Source of the DNA: Candidatus Liptonbacteria bacterium CG11_big_fil_rev_8_21_14_0_20_35_14
GTDB taxonomy: Bacteria; Patescibacteriota; Minisyncoccia; UBA6257; XYB1-36-10
Assembly: GCA_002796205.1 (NCBI GenBank)
Contig: PCWO01000027.1
Location: 1-18,746 of the forward strand
Direction: 5' to 3'
Length of the DNA: 18,746 nucleotides
Below are positions 1 to 6,435 of the stretch, piece after piece. Numbering within the stretch: the first letter of the stretch is position 1; the number at the start of each line of letters is the position of its first letter. The position numbers were made by a program, and so were the translations under genes. The notes below the pieces were generated by a model. It worked only from the letters and a program-made list of their open reading frames with translations. It did not search any database and was not told the DNA's origin.

Positions 1-80
1 TTTATAATATCTATCTCTATTTTAGTAGAGACTAATATCTCTATATTATAAATTTTTTTAGAATAATAAACGTTTTTCAT
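1..80 (-). CDS. Possible N-terminus of a protein running off the left edge
   Basis: On the minus strand an ATG at 78-80 opens a frame of 26 codons that reaches the window edge without a stop. It begins MKNVYYSKKIYNIEILVSTK and is lysine/isoleucine-rich. No Shine-Dalgarno sequence precedes it, but a TATAAT-like box lies about ten bases upstream, so a leaderless start is possible. It lies downstream of the promoter at 133-165, which resembles the one driving the 25-aa peptide unit near 11.6 kb. A 26-codon open frame in such AT-rich DNA could still be chance. No family is recognisable. Confidence 0.35.
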   Translation of the reverse strand, partial: MKNVYYSKKIYNIEILVSTKIEIDII

Positions 81-132
81 TTTATTTATATTATAATTAG
101 TAAATATTAAAATATAAATAGACGCAAAAAAA

Positions 133-165
133 CTTTAATATATTATGTAGTTTAAATTATTCAAG
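133..165 (-). promoter_or_regulatory. Promoter block repeated at 11613-11645
   Basis: This 33-nt block matches 11613-11645 at 30 of 33 positions in the same orientation. Read on the minus strand it gives TTGAAT at 159-164 and, 18 nt later, TATTAA at 135-140, a plausible sigma70-type promoter. It lies just past the terminator at 179-214 and would drive whatever starts beyond the left edge. The match to the peptide-unit promoter is seen directly; promoter activity is inferred. Confidence 0.55.
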
Positions 166-178
166 TGATAGTTTTATA

Positions 179-214
179 TAAAAAAAGACCCATAAGCGAT
201 TAAACTTATGGGTC
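179..214 (-). terminator. Intrinsic terminator of the M64 / Pro-Thr-rich unit
   Basis: A perfect 10-bp stem (187-196 with 205-214, 8-nt loop) is followed on the minus strand by a run of seven T, 26 nt after the stop codon at 240. This is a classic Rho-independent terminator. Its arm ACCCATAAG also occurs in the transcribed leaders after the promoters at 2489, 14018 and 18608. Confidence 0.88.
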
Positions 215-239
215 GTGAATATTTGATTCAAATAAAAAA

Positions 240-1136
240 TTAATAAACGTCCCAGTCGCCAATTGAGGTTTCAATTGGGGTTTGGGTGGGAGGAATAGGA
301 GCCTCAATTACAACTGCCGCAATAACGGAAGCGGTAAAGTCCGATCCCTTTAAATCAATCCCCTGGTAACTAGGGGCTATTAAAACTTTATAGCTCCCCG
401 ATACTTGAGGGGGTGAAATTACAACTTGGCGAGCCGTACCCAGCAAAGGAGGATTTACTCTATCAATAAACGTGTTGTTTATTGTATAGAGATGAATCTC
501 GAAATTATCGGGGTTAGCTCCTTGCCAATTCCAGAAAGCCTCTAGATTTCCGCCTACCAAAACCTTTAAACCTATACTCCCAATAAATCCGGGAGTCGGG
601 GTGGGGGTTAAAGGAATGGGAGTTGGGGTGGGAGGAATAGGAGTCGGAGTCATAGTGGGGGTTGGCGTATGAGTGCCGGCCGGACCACTACTGTTTACCT
701 GCGGGTAAACGGTAAACATTCCAAACGGAGGAATGGTAACTATGACTCTGAATTTGTTGATATTGGCGATGTTTTCGGCAACGTCCTCGTCGCCAATGAC
801 AACGCCAAAACCGAATATTTGGCTATCCCCTATTTGAGGAATAGGGTTGCCAACGATATTGACCCCCGGCTCAACTTCTAACTGCCAATACTCCGGTTTA
901 TTTTCTATTCCCTTAAGTGCGGGGATATGAATAAGCATTGATATGTTGGAGTTAGAAAATGGAACCAAAGTTCCAGTTGGGGTAAAGACCGAGGTATCTT
1001 CCCAATGGAAAATTTGTTCGGGGGGAAGAAGAGAACCATTAGCCCAGGCTATATGGACAAGGGGCTTTTGGTTTTCGCCTATGATTTGGAATGAATAATC
1101 CTCGGTTTGAAGATTAGCAACAGACTTATTAATCAC
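240..1136 (-). CDS. Pro-Thr-rich two-domain protein, function unknown
   Basis: A 298-residue protein. Residues of about 1-150 form one beta-rich-looking domain. A linker of alternating Thr-Pro (TPTP, PPTPTP, PLTPTPTPG) follows at about 157-185, then a second beta-rich domain with sandwich-like hydrophobic spacing. No signal peptide, membrane helix or catalytic motif is visible. The start is a GTG two nt after the preceding gene's stop, with no good Shine-Dalgarno site, so translation probably depends on coupling to the M64-like gene. Alternatively the two frames were once a single protein separated by a frameshift. Base composition is clearly richer in GC than most neighbours, suggesting a different origin. 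Thr-Pro linkers of this kind are common in surface or secreted proteins of candidate-phylum bacteria. A substrate or partner role for the adjacent peptidase is only a guess. Confidence 0.7.
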   Translation of the reverse strand: MINKSVANLQTEDYSFQIIGENQKPLVHIAWANGSLLPPEQIFHWEDTSVFTPTGTLVPFSNSNISMLIHIPALKGIENKPEYWQLEVEPGVNIVGNPIPQIGDSQIFGFGVVIGDEDVAENIANINKFRVIVTIPPFGMFTVYPQVNSSGPAGTHTPTPTMTPTPIPPTPTPIPLTPTPTPGFIGSIGLKVLVGGNLEAFWNWQGANPDNFEIHLYTINNTFIDRVNPPLLGTARQVVISPPQVSGSYKVLIAPSYQGIDLKGSDFTASVIAAVVIEAPIPPTQTPIETSIGDWDVY

Positions 1137-1139
1137 TCT

Positions 1140-2423
1140 TTAGTCTACCAACGGATGCCCCACCTTAAAAATATTATAAGGGTTATAAATAAGACCAGCC
1201 TCACTTATAACACGCAAAGTGAGGGTTTTATTTATTAAAGAAGACGCCTCCGATACAGACCAATCTTTCTTATTTAAATATGATTCATTGGTTACGCCGT
1301 CTATGAGCCAATAGGCTCTAGTGTTGTAACCGGTTTCTAAGAAAGATATGGATAAAATCGGATTTATAGATGTTTGATTTCCGCCAGAGGACTGAATTAT
1401 TATATCCCCTTCCGGTTGAGAATGCTTAATTTCTTGGGTTTTGGCTAAAATTTGAGCAATCCAAGCGTGTTCACACACCTTACAATATCCCCATCTCGGA
1501 TCTTGGATATTCATTATGCAAGCGCCTGTAGTTGGTGCAAAAAGAGCATCACCAAAAGCACCTATGCTATTTTGATAAGGAAAATCTTCTGGATTAAATA
1601 CTCCAGGACCAAATGCTAATTTTCCAAAAGATATGTGGGGAACTCTCCAAGTCGGCAATGGCACATTATCCTCAATTAAAGCTGCCCAAGGGATTTTTTC
1701 CCTAGGGATATCAACGATATTGACGTTGATAATTTCGCCGTTTACTATTTCTGCACTAGGGATATAGTCTTTGTGTCCGTAAAGATTGATCGTGGCTAAC
1801 TCACCAAATTGAGTTTGGTTTATTAGTTTGTTTAATTGCCAATCTCTACCTGTGGCCAAGGCATCATTTTCGTCTGATAAATTACAAACTAGATGCCCTA
1901 GTTCGTGAGCCATAATGCCTTGGTTAGTTAAAGACATAACCGCACTTACATAGAAATAGTCTATGTTATTTCCACCAGCAACGACTGCGCTACCAACTCC
2001 AAAAAAATTATTAACATACACTAAATAATCATGACTATTATCAAAATTTCTTTTGATAAATTGCTCAATTGAATTTCTAGTGCTTTTGGAAGGTGTGACA
2101 GTGCTGTCGTTTTGTGGAATAAATCCTAAATTATTTACCCGTACCAAAAAAATATTAAATCTATTACTTAGAGGTACGTGTTTTAAAAAATAATCAGATT
2201 CTTGAACAACATACTGCTCAAAATCATTTAAAGAGATATTTTGGTCGGTAACTATAAAAATATTTATAGCATTTAGACCAATAATATCTTGACTTAAAAC
2301 ATGATTTTGATCCGAAACCGCTCGGCTAATCCACTCGTGATTAACCAAAGTTGTTTGCGAATTTACTATATTCACAAACAAAAACAAAAAACTCAATACA
2401 GATACAACCAGTTTTCCTCTCAT
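1140..2423 (-). CDS. Secreted zinc metallopeptidase, M64 (IgA peptidase)-like
   Basis: A 427-residue protein with a clear signal peptide: MRGK, a hydrophobic stretch at about 5-20, and a likely cleavage after NSQ near 21-23. The zinc motif HELGH lies at 173-177, followed by NLSDE at 181-185, which fits the HExxH...LxDE pattern of peptidase family M64. A CxxC pair (YCKVCEH) occurs further on, where M64 members also carry a Cys pair. Residues of about 345-427 look like an extra beta-sandwich domain. The start has a good Shine-Dalgarno site (AAGGAGAG). The gene heads a unit driven by the module at 2471-2557 and is followed after 3 nt by the Pro-Thr-rich gene. A role outside the cell as a protease is likely. 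The exact family is less sure, because the assignment rests on the motifs alone. Confidence 0.72.
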   Translation of the reverse strand: MRGKLVVSVLSFLFLFVNIVNSQTTLVNHEWISRAVSDQNHVLSQDIIGLNAINIFIVTDQNISLNDFEQYVVQESDYFLKHVPLSNRFNIFLVRVNNLGFIPQNDSTVTPSKSTRNSIEQFIKRNFDNSHDYLVYVNNFFGVGSAVVAGGNNIDYFYVSAVMSLTNQGIMAHELGHLVCNLSDENDALATGRDWQLNKLINQTQFGELATINLYGHKDYIPSAEIVNGEIINVNIVDIPREKIPWAALIEDNVPLPTWRVPHISFGKLAFGPGVFNPEDFPYQNSIGAFGDALFAPTTGACIMNIQDPRWGYCKVCEHAWIAQILAKTQEIKHSQPEGDIIIQSSGGNQTSINPILSISFLETGYNTRAYWLIDGVTNESYLNKKDWSVSEASSLINKTLTLRVISEAGLIYNPYNIFKVGHPLVD

Positions 2424-2470
2424 AATCGTAACTCTCCTTTTGTATTTATTTTTTTTATTTAAATTATTAT

Positions 2471-2557
2471 CAAAGTACTTATGGGTTAATTATAACACAT
2501 TTCAACTAAAAATGCAAAAACCCATATTTTAGATGGGTTTTGGGGGGTGGGGGTGGT
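2471..2557 (-). promoter_or_regulatory. Hairpin-promoter module A
   Basis: Minus-strand order: a C-rich tract (about 2540-2557); a hairpin with 7-bp stem AACCCAT/ATGGGTT and loop CTAAAAT (2519-2539); -35 TTGCAT (2512-2517) within the T-tract; a 17-nt spacer; and TATAAT (2489-2494) preceded by TGT, an extended -10. The leader then reads TTAACCCATAAGTACTTTGA-like sequence, as in modules D, G and H. It drives the M64-like gene. Because a plus-strand gene lies upstream, the hairpin has no minus-strand transcript to stop here. Confidence 0.82.
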
Positions 2558-2612
2558 TTTAAAAGGTTTTTATAATATTTTATAATGTAAAATATTTTGT
2601 TAGTATATAGTT

Positions 2613-3083
2613 ATGATCATTAGAGAATTTAAAGAAACTGATAAAAAAATAGTGAAAGAAATTTTTGCTTTGCACTTTACAGATCCGGAATTTATTGATG
2701 AGCTTTTAAATGAATTAGAAACATATATCCAAAAAGGATCTAAAAAAGATTTTGGATTTTTTATAATAGAAAAAAATAATAAAATCTTAGGAATTGCTGG
2801 TTTTAGATGTTTGATTAATTATTTGAGACCGTTTGCGGAAACTAATAATCCTATAGAGTTATATATTATTGCGGTAAAATACCAAAGAAAAGGCATTGGT
2901 AAAAAATTAGCATTAAATATAATAGAAAAATTAAGAGATTTCGGTTTTAGTGAAATTCTTTTATATAGTCCTAACTCTCATAATGAATCATGGGATTTTT
3001 ATGAAAGAATAGGTTTTAATAAGGTTAAAGAAATAACTCCTCCAGATGATGAGATTGGGCAAGTATGGCGGAAAGCATTGTAA
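2613..3083 (+). CDS. GNAT-family N-acetyltransferase
   Basis: A 156-residue single-domain protein of normal length for the GNAT fold, which transfers an acetyl group from acetyl-CoA to an amine. The acetyl-CoA-binding P-loop is visible as QRKGIGKK (91-98), preceded by a beta strand (ELYIIAVK) and followed by a helix. A typical C-terminal segment (SWDFYERIGF, about 126-135) is also present. No Shine-Dalgarno site precedes the ATG. TATATA just upstream (2603-2608) would allow a nearly leaderless transcript. The gene is a lone plus-strand unit between two minus-strand units and ends in a strong hairpin. Substrate is unknown; the family call is secure. Confidence 0.85.
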   Translation: MIIREFKETDKKIVKEIFALHFTDPEFIDELLNELETYIQKGSKKDFGFFIIEKNNKILGIAGFRCLINYLRPFAETNNPIELYIIAVKYQRKGIGKKLALNIIEKLRDFGFSEILLYSPNSHNESWDFYERIGFNKVKEITPPDDEIGQVWRKAL

Positions 3084-3105
3084 ATTAAGATATTTAAAAT
3101 AAATA

Positions 3106-3133
3106 CACCGCCAAGGGAAATTCCTTGGCGGTG
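3106..3133. terminator. Bidirectional hairpin terminator
   Basis: A GC-rich perfect 10-bp stem (ACCGCCAAGG at 3107-3116 with its complement at 3123-3132) lies between two convergent genes, 24 nt after the acetyltransferase stop and 29 nt after the 194-aa protein's stop. T-tracts are weak on both sides, so efficiency is uncertain, but the stem is strong. Confidence 0.75.
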
Positions 3134-3161
3134 GTAAGTATTACTAGTCTACTGCGTAAAA

Positions 3162-3746
3162 CTAAAGCAAAATATGACAAGCATCAATTTGTATTGATGT
3201 AGAGGTAAGATCTTTTACTAAAAATAATCCGTACTTACCACAATCAGTCATCATGGCGATAATCATCTCTAACTCTAGAGGAATAATAGATGTTTTACAT
3301 TCTAAGCACGACTCTTGGCTGATTTTCATCAATTTCGATGCATCTTTTTTAAAATAGAGATTGTAAAAATGTTCGGCAGTAATTTTGGCTGGTGCAATAA
3401 ATGTATTACTTAATAACTCACTGTTAACAGAATTACCAAGTAAGCCTGAAGTATGTGCTGTCTTAACAGGACAAACTTTAATTTGCTCTAATTTATTGAA
3501 CAGAAAAAGCAGGTTGGCTTCGTGACCGAGATCTTTTATTGTGTCAATTGGACGATTTTTGTTTGCCTTGCACTTCATAAATGCGTACAATGGTCGCTCA
3601 TCTGTAAATTTAGAAGAGTAAGAATAGAATTCACCTTGAACTGCGGGTATTATTAGATCGCTAAGAATTTCTTGATTTACAATTTCATCAGGGAATAGAA
3701 ATTCTACGGAATAATAATTTCTTTTAACTGCTTTAGTTGCGGTCAT
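3162..3746 (-). CDS. 194-aa protein of unknown function, Cys-containing
   Basis: The ATG at 3746 is chosen because AGGTGG lies about ten bases before it. A longer frame from 3770 would place that ribosome site inside the gene. The protein starts MTATKAVKRNYYSVEFLFPD, lacks a signal peptide or membrane helix, and has several cysteines, including CLEC (about residues 147-150) and a Cys four residues from the C-terminus. I do not recognise a family. Its leader is nearly the same over more than 100 nt as the leader of the 58-aa precursor peptide gene (6034-6210). Expression is therefore probably matched to that gene, and the product may belong to the same pathway as an immunity factor, scaffold or unusual substrate (inference). 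It is a single-gene unit ending at the 3106-3133 hairpin. Confidence 0.75.
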   Translation of the reverse strand: MTATKAVKRNYYSVEFLFPDEIVNQEILSDLIIPAVQGEFYSYSSKFTDERPLYAFMKCKANKNRPIDTIKDLGHEANLLFLFNKLEQIKVCPVKTAHTSGLLGNSVNSELLSNTFIAPAKITAEHFYNLYFKKDASKLMKISQESCLECKTSIIPLELEMIIAMMTDCGKYGLFLVKDLTSTSIQIDACHILL

Positions 3747-3753
3747 CTTAATT

Positions 3754-3892
3754 TCACCACCTTTCATCATACTTTAGATTTTAAAGCACTTTGGAATGTA
3801 TGGAATTTTTAAATATCTATATATTTATATAACATATTTCCACAAAAAATGCAAAAAACCCATATTTTAGAGGGTTTGGGAGGTGGGGGTTT
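3754..3892 (-). promoter_or_regulatory. Hairpin-promoter module B with structured leader
   Basis: A C-rich tract and a hairpin (stem AAACCC/GGGTTT) are followed by -35 TTGCAT (3849-3854), a 17-nt spacer and TATATA (3826-3831) preceded by TGT. The leader contains a stem-loop (3769-3776 with 3782-3789) directly before the block GATGAAAGGTGGTGA, which is the ribosome site. The module is closely alignable with module C throughout. The hairpin sits about 35 nt after the stop of the 3912-4463 gene and probably also terminates that transcript. Confidence 0.82.
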
Positions 3893-3911
3893 GTTATAAT
3901 TATGTTTTATC

Positions 3912-4463
3912 TTAATTAAGTATTTCCATTAAAATATTTTTCCTTGGCTTACCTATAGTTTGTTGCTTATAATTTGGAAACAGTTTTTTTAAGTTGCTTT
4001 GTAGAATTAGATTATCAACTAACCACTCTATTTCTTCATAACTAAGATTTTGCTTTTCAAAAAATTTCCCTAAACAAATATGAATTAATTCATGACCAAT
4101 GGCTTCTAAAATCATTTTTTTATCTTTGGTTGTCCTTAATCTGACATATAATATATTAGGTGCCTGAAACTCGCCTTCTGGGCCATAAAGTGTAATATGA
4201 CTGATATATTTTGGTAATAATTTTGAATGTTTAAAGCTACTTATTATTTTAAAATAATCCGATTCTATTTTATCCCATTTTTTTTGTAATTTATAAAGTT
4301 TATTTTTTACTGCTTTATAGTCTTTATCTGAATTATCACGGTTTGTATTTTGAGGTAGAAAAACCGGAAAATCATGGTCTATAAACCATTGTTTTTGGGA
4401 AAGTATTTTTTGTTGATATTTTTTTTCTCGTGATTTAGTGTGAGAAAATATTACATGAGACAT
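3912..4463 (-). CDS. Small HExxH zinc-peptidase-like protein
   Basis: A 183-residue protein. Residues of about 45-75 are charged and likely helical. The zinc motif HELIH lies at 124-128 in the context EAIGHELIHICL, and acidic residues in YEEIEW (142-147) could supply the third zinc ligand, giving a gluzincin-like arrangement. No signal peptide is present. The transcript is probably leaderless: a promoter with exact 17-nt spacing ends six bases before the ATG, and there is no Shine-Dalgarno site. It lies between the 58-aa precursor/radical SAM unit and the 194-aa gene. A role in processing a peptide product is plausible but inferred. Which named family it belongs to cannot be told by eye. Confidence 0.7.
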   Translation of the reverse strand: MSHVIFSHTKSREKKYQQKILSQKQWFIDHDFPVFLPQNTNRDNSDKDYKAVKNKLYKLQKKWDKIESDYFKIISSFKHSKLLPKYISHITLYGPEGEFQAPNILYVRLRTTKDKKMILEAIGHELIHICLGKFFEKQNLSYEEIEWLVDNLILQSNLKKLFPNYKQQTIGKPRKNILMEILN

Positions 4464-4469
4464 ACATAT

Positions 4470-4498
4470 ATTGTAATTAATAAAGAATAATAATTCAA
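4470..4498 (-). promoter_or_regulatory. Promoter for a leaderless HExxH transcript
   Basis: TTGAAT (4493-4498), a 17-nt spacer and TACAAT (4470-4475) on the minus strand, with only six bases left before the ATG at 4463. Transcription would start at or next to the first base of the start codon. Confidence 0.65.
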
Positions 4499-4529
4499 TA
4501 AAAAAGGGTGGCTAAAAATTAGCACCCTT
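4499..4529 (-). terminator. Terminator of the 58-aa precursor / radical SAM unit
   Basis: On the minus strand, the arm AAGGGTGCTAA (4519-4529) pairs with 4504-4515 with one bulged base. Six T residues follow. It lies 25 nt after the stop at 4554. Confidence 0.82.
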
Positions 4530-4553
4530 GCTTAAGATAATAATTTTAATAAT

Positions 4554-5936
4554 TTAATTAAATATAAGAAAATCACCTTTATTAATTGATTGCAAAAACG
4601 TTATTACATTATCTCTTACTTTACCATTTTTTAATGGATAATTATTTTCCATATCTGCTATAATATGCTCAACACTATGCTTACCGTCCATAAGAGTAAT
4701 TATTTTAGATGCGGTTTCATCTAACGTTAGAATACCCCTATCCTTAAAAAATCCAATATAACCATCGAGGTCTTGTCGTATTTTATAACGGCAATTTATC
4801 TTCGGCTTAGCTTCAGTTGAAGGTATAAGTTTATTGTCATTATTACCGTTATAACTTTTAGCTATAACCCGTTCTAATGTACTCTGAATATAGAAGTTGA
4901 GTAACCCCGGCACTCGACGAACGAGAGTTAAAATATTTTCATCTTCCAGACTAGGAATAAACTCATCTGGCGCATAATGCGTGGCGCCCACTCTAGAAGC
5001 AGAACAACCACCGCCACAAAAATGCGGACAGTGACGACACTGTTTGGGCAGATATGCCAACGAACGCATTGTTTCTAATTTCTTGGTCCATATATCTATT
5101 AATGGAGTTTCTAATATATTTCCATAAGATCCTCCTAATATGGAACATGATTTTAATTCTCCTGTGTACGATATTTGTCCAAATCCTGTACCTTGCCAGC
5201 ATCCAGTCACTAAATCCCAATCACTATAAGGCAAAACGCAAAGCGGAAATGCATCTCCCATATAGGCATGAATTCCAAAATCAGAATGAATGCGACGCAT
5301 TTCTTTAAATAAAAATTTATAATCGTCCAACGTCATACGGTTATTGTCCCAGTTATGAGTTGCTTCACCTGAAGGACAGAGCCTGCCTATATCAATTTCT
5401 GTAACCGGCACATTGTTTTCTTTAAACCATTTAGCTAAATCATAAACTGATTTGTAGTTAATTTTAGTAGGTGTAAATAGTACAGTCACGCCGATATTCT
5501 CATCCCAACAGTTGCGGATCGCCTGAATGGTTTTTTGAAATGCTCCTTTAGTATCAACAATTTTGTCATGCATTTCTTCAGGTCCATGGATTGACATGGC
5601 TCCACCAGTGATGCCATTACAATAGAGAAATCTAACATCTTCACGTGAAAGCAATGTGCCATTTGACACAAAAGCCATAAAAAAGCCTTTATTATAGGCA
5701 TATTCTACGGCTTCCTGCCAGCCTTTTAAAGCGGTAAATTCACCACCAAACCAACGAATTTCAAAAACCTCAGCTTCATAAAGTAAATCAATGATTTTTT
5801 TAACATTTTGAAGAGGTGGATTTTTATGGCTGTAAGTAGCCGAGTTACTAAAACAAAAACTACATCTCAAATTGCATACTTGTGTAGATTCAAAGTTGAC
5901 GGACAAGGGCGCTTTAAGTGGTTTAAGAGTGTTCAT
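4554..5936 (-). CDS. Radical SAM/SPASM peptide maturase with C-terminal PqqD-like domain
   Basis: A 460-residue enzyme. The radical SAM cluster motif CNLRCSFC is at 21-28 (CxxxCxxC, binding a 4Fe-4S cluster and S-adenosylmethionine). A SPASM-type Cys set follows: C-x12-G-x4-C (CWQ...GELKSC), then C-x2-C-x3-C-x3-C ending in CGGGC, for auxiliary clusters. The last 80 residues (from about KINCRYK) match a PqqD-like fold with the pattern LDETASKIITLMDG, typical of a RiPP recognition element that grips the leader peptide. A good Shine-Dalgarno site (GGAGG) sets the start. The 58-aa Cys-rich peptide gene lies directly upstream with a hairpin between them, so that peptide is the likely substrate. 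Thioether (sactipeptide- or ranthipeptide-like) crosslinking is the most natural guess for a Cys-rich core; the actual chemistry is not shown by the sequence. Confidence 0.87.
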   Translation of the reverse strand: MNTLKPLKAPLSVNFESTQVCNLRCSFCFSNSATYSHKNPPLQNVKKIIDLLYEAEVFEIRWFGGEFTALKGWQEAVEYAYNKGFFMAFVSNGTLLSREDVRFLYCNGITGGAMSIHGPEEMHDKIVDTKGAFQKTIQAIRNCWDENIGVTVLFTPTKINYKSVYDLAKWFKENNVPVTEIDIGRLCPSGEATHNWDNNRMTLDDYKFLFKEMRRIHSDFGIHAYMGDAFPLCVLPYSDWDLVTGCWQGTGFGQISYTGELKSCSILGGSYGNILETPLIDIWTKKLETMRSLAYLPKQCRHCPHFCGGGCSASRVGATHYAPDEFIPSLEDENILTLVRRVPGLLNFYIQSTLERVIAKSYNGNNDNKLIPSTEAKPKINCRYKIRQDLDGYIGFFKDRGILTLDETASKIITLMDGKHSVEHIIADMENNYPLKNGKVRDNVITFLQSINKGDFLIFN

Positions 5937-5974
5937 TATTTACCTCCATTCTATAATCTAAGTTTTATTTGATT

Positions 5975-6019
5975 GCTAAAATAAATACGCAGGTGACCGA
6001 AATAAAAGCCACCTACGCA
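5975..6019 (-). terminator. Intercistronic hairpin, likely partial terminator
   Basis: A 10-bp stem with two G-U pairs (6010-6019 with 5986-5995, 14-nt loop), followed on the minus strand by the T-rich TTTATTTT. It lies between the peptide gene and its radical SAM gene. Hairpins in this position often let more precursor than enzyme be made, by partial termination or by protecting processed mRNA. Confidence 0.65.
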
Positions 6020-6033
6020 TGTATATTAACCAA

Positions 6034-6210
6034 CTACTTGCAACAACGACAAGTGCACTCACCGGCACACTTCAATGTAGTCGCGCGGGTATTAAAATTA
6101 CTAAACTTTCCACGCTTTCCAGCAACTACTGAAAAAACGCCAATACTCGGACCCGAGTTACCACTGAAAAACACTTTTGGAAACAACTTATTAAACAAAT
6201 AGCGAAACAT
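6034..6210 (-). CDS. 58-aa Cys-rich RiPP precursor peptide
   Basis: The ATG at 6210 has AGAGGTG six bases before it; a GTG at 6219 overlaps that ribosome site and is not the start. The leader-like N-terminus begins MFRYLFNKLFPKVFF. The C-terminus is TTLKCAGECTCRCCK, with five Cys in the last eleven residues (48, 52, 54, 56, 57). The motif C-x-G-x-C-x-C recurs in the 41-aa peptide at 7269-7394. Length, a hydrophobic/basic leader, a Cys-rich tail and direct linkage to a radical SAM/SPASM-PqqD enzyme all fit a ribosomally made, modified peptide. The opposite strand also has an open frame here, but it has no ribosome site. The gene is first in the unit driven by module C. The structure of the product is unknown. 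Confidence 0.82.
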   Translation of the reverse strand: MFRYLFNKLFPKVFFSGNSGPSIGVFSVVAGKRGKFSNFNTRATTLKCAGECTCRCCK

Positions 6211-6215
6211 AGTTT

Positions 6216-6352
6216 TCACCTCTTTTCATCATGCTTTAGATTTTAAAGCACTTTAGAATGTATGGAATTTTAAAATATCTGTTATTTATATAACACATTT
6301 CCCCAAAAAATGCAAAAACCCATATTTTAGATGGGTTTGGGGGGGGTTTGGT
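6216..6352 (-). promoter_or_regulatory. Hairpin-promoter module C with structured leader
   Basis: A near-copy of module B. The hairpin stem is AAACCCAT/ATGGGTTT with loop CTAAAAT, then -35 TTGCAT (6310-6315), a 17-nt spacer and TATATA (6287-6292) preceded by TGT. The leader stem-loop (6231-6238 with 6244-6251) stands before a ribosome block matching that of module B at 13 of 15 positions. In the leader stem, module C has a G-C pair where module B has G-U, so pairing is kept. The gene upstream is on the other strand, so the module's hairpin cannot be serving an upstream minus-strand transcript. Confidence 0.82.
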
Positions 6353-6377
6353 TTTTAAAGCTCCATCCTAATAGTTT

Positions 6378-6406
6378 TTGGTAGATATTTATTGCTAGGA
6401 TATAAA
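6378..6406 (+). promoter_or_regulatory. Promoter for the plus-strand HExxH gene
   Basis: TTGGTA (6378-6383), a 17-nt spacer and TATAAA (6401-6406) stand about 30 bases before the ATG at 6436. It is divergent from module C. Confidence 0.55.
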
Positions 6407-6435
6407 ATAATATTAATAAGTTGTACACTAAGTAT

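Noticed and set aside
669..881. Open frames of 60-110 codons opposite or out of frame with the large genes (for example 669-881, 5054-5308, 8462-8731, 13177-13509)
   Set aside because: All lie inside genes with firm domain evidence, lack ribosome sites and show no independent signal.
5969..6202. A 77-codon open frame on the plus strand opposite the 58-aa precursor gene
   Set aside because: It has no ribosome site, and its protein has no recognisable pattern. The minus-strand frame has a ribosome site, a promoter and a Cys-rich precursor-like tail.
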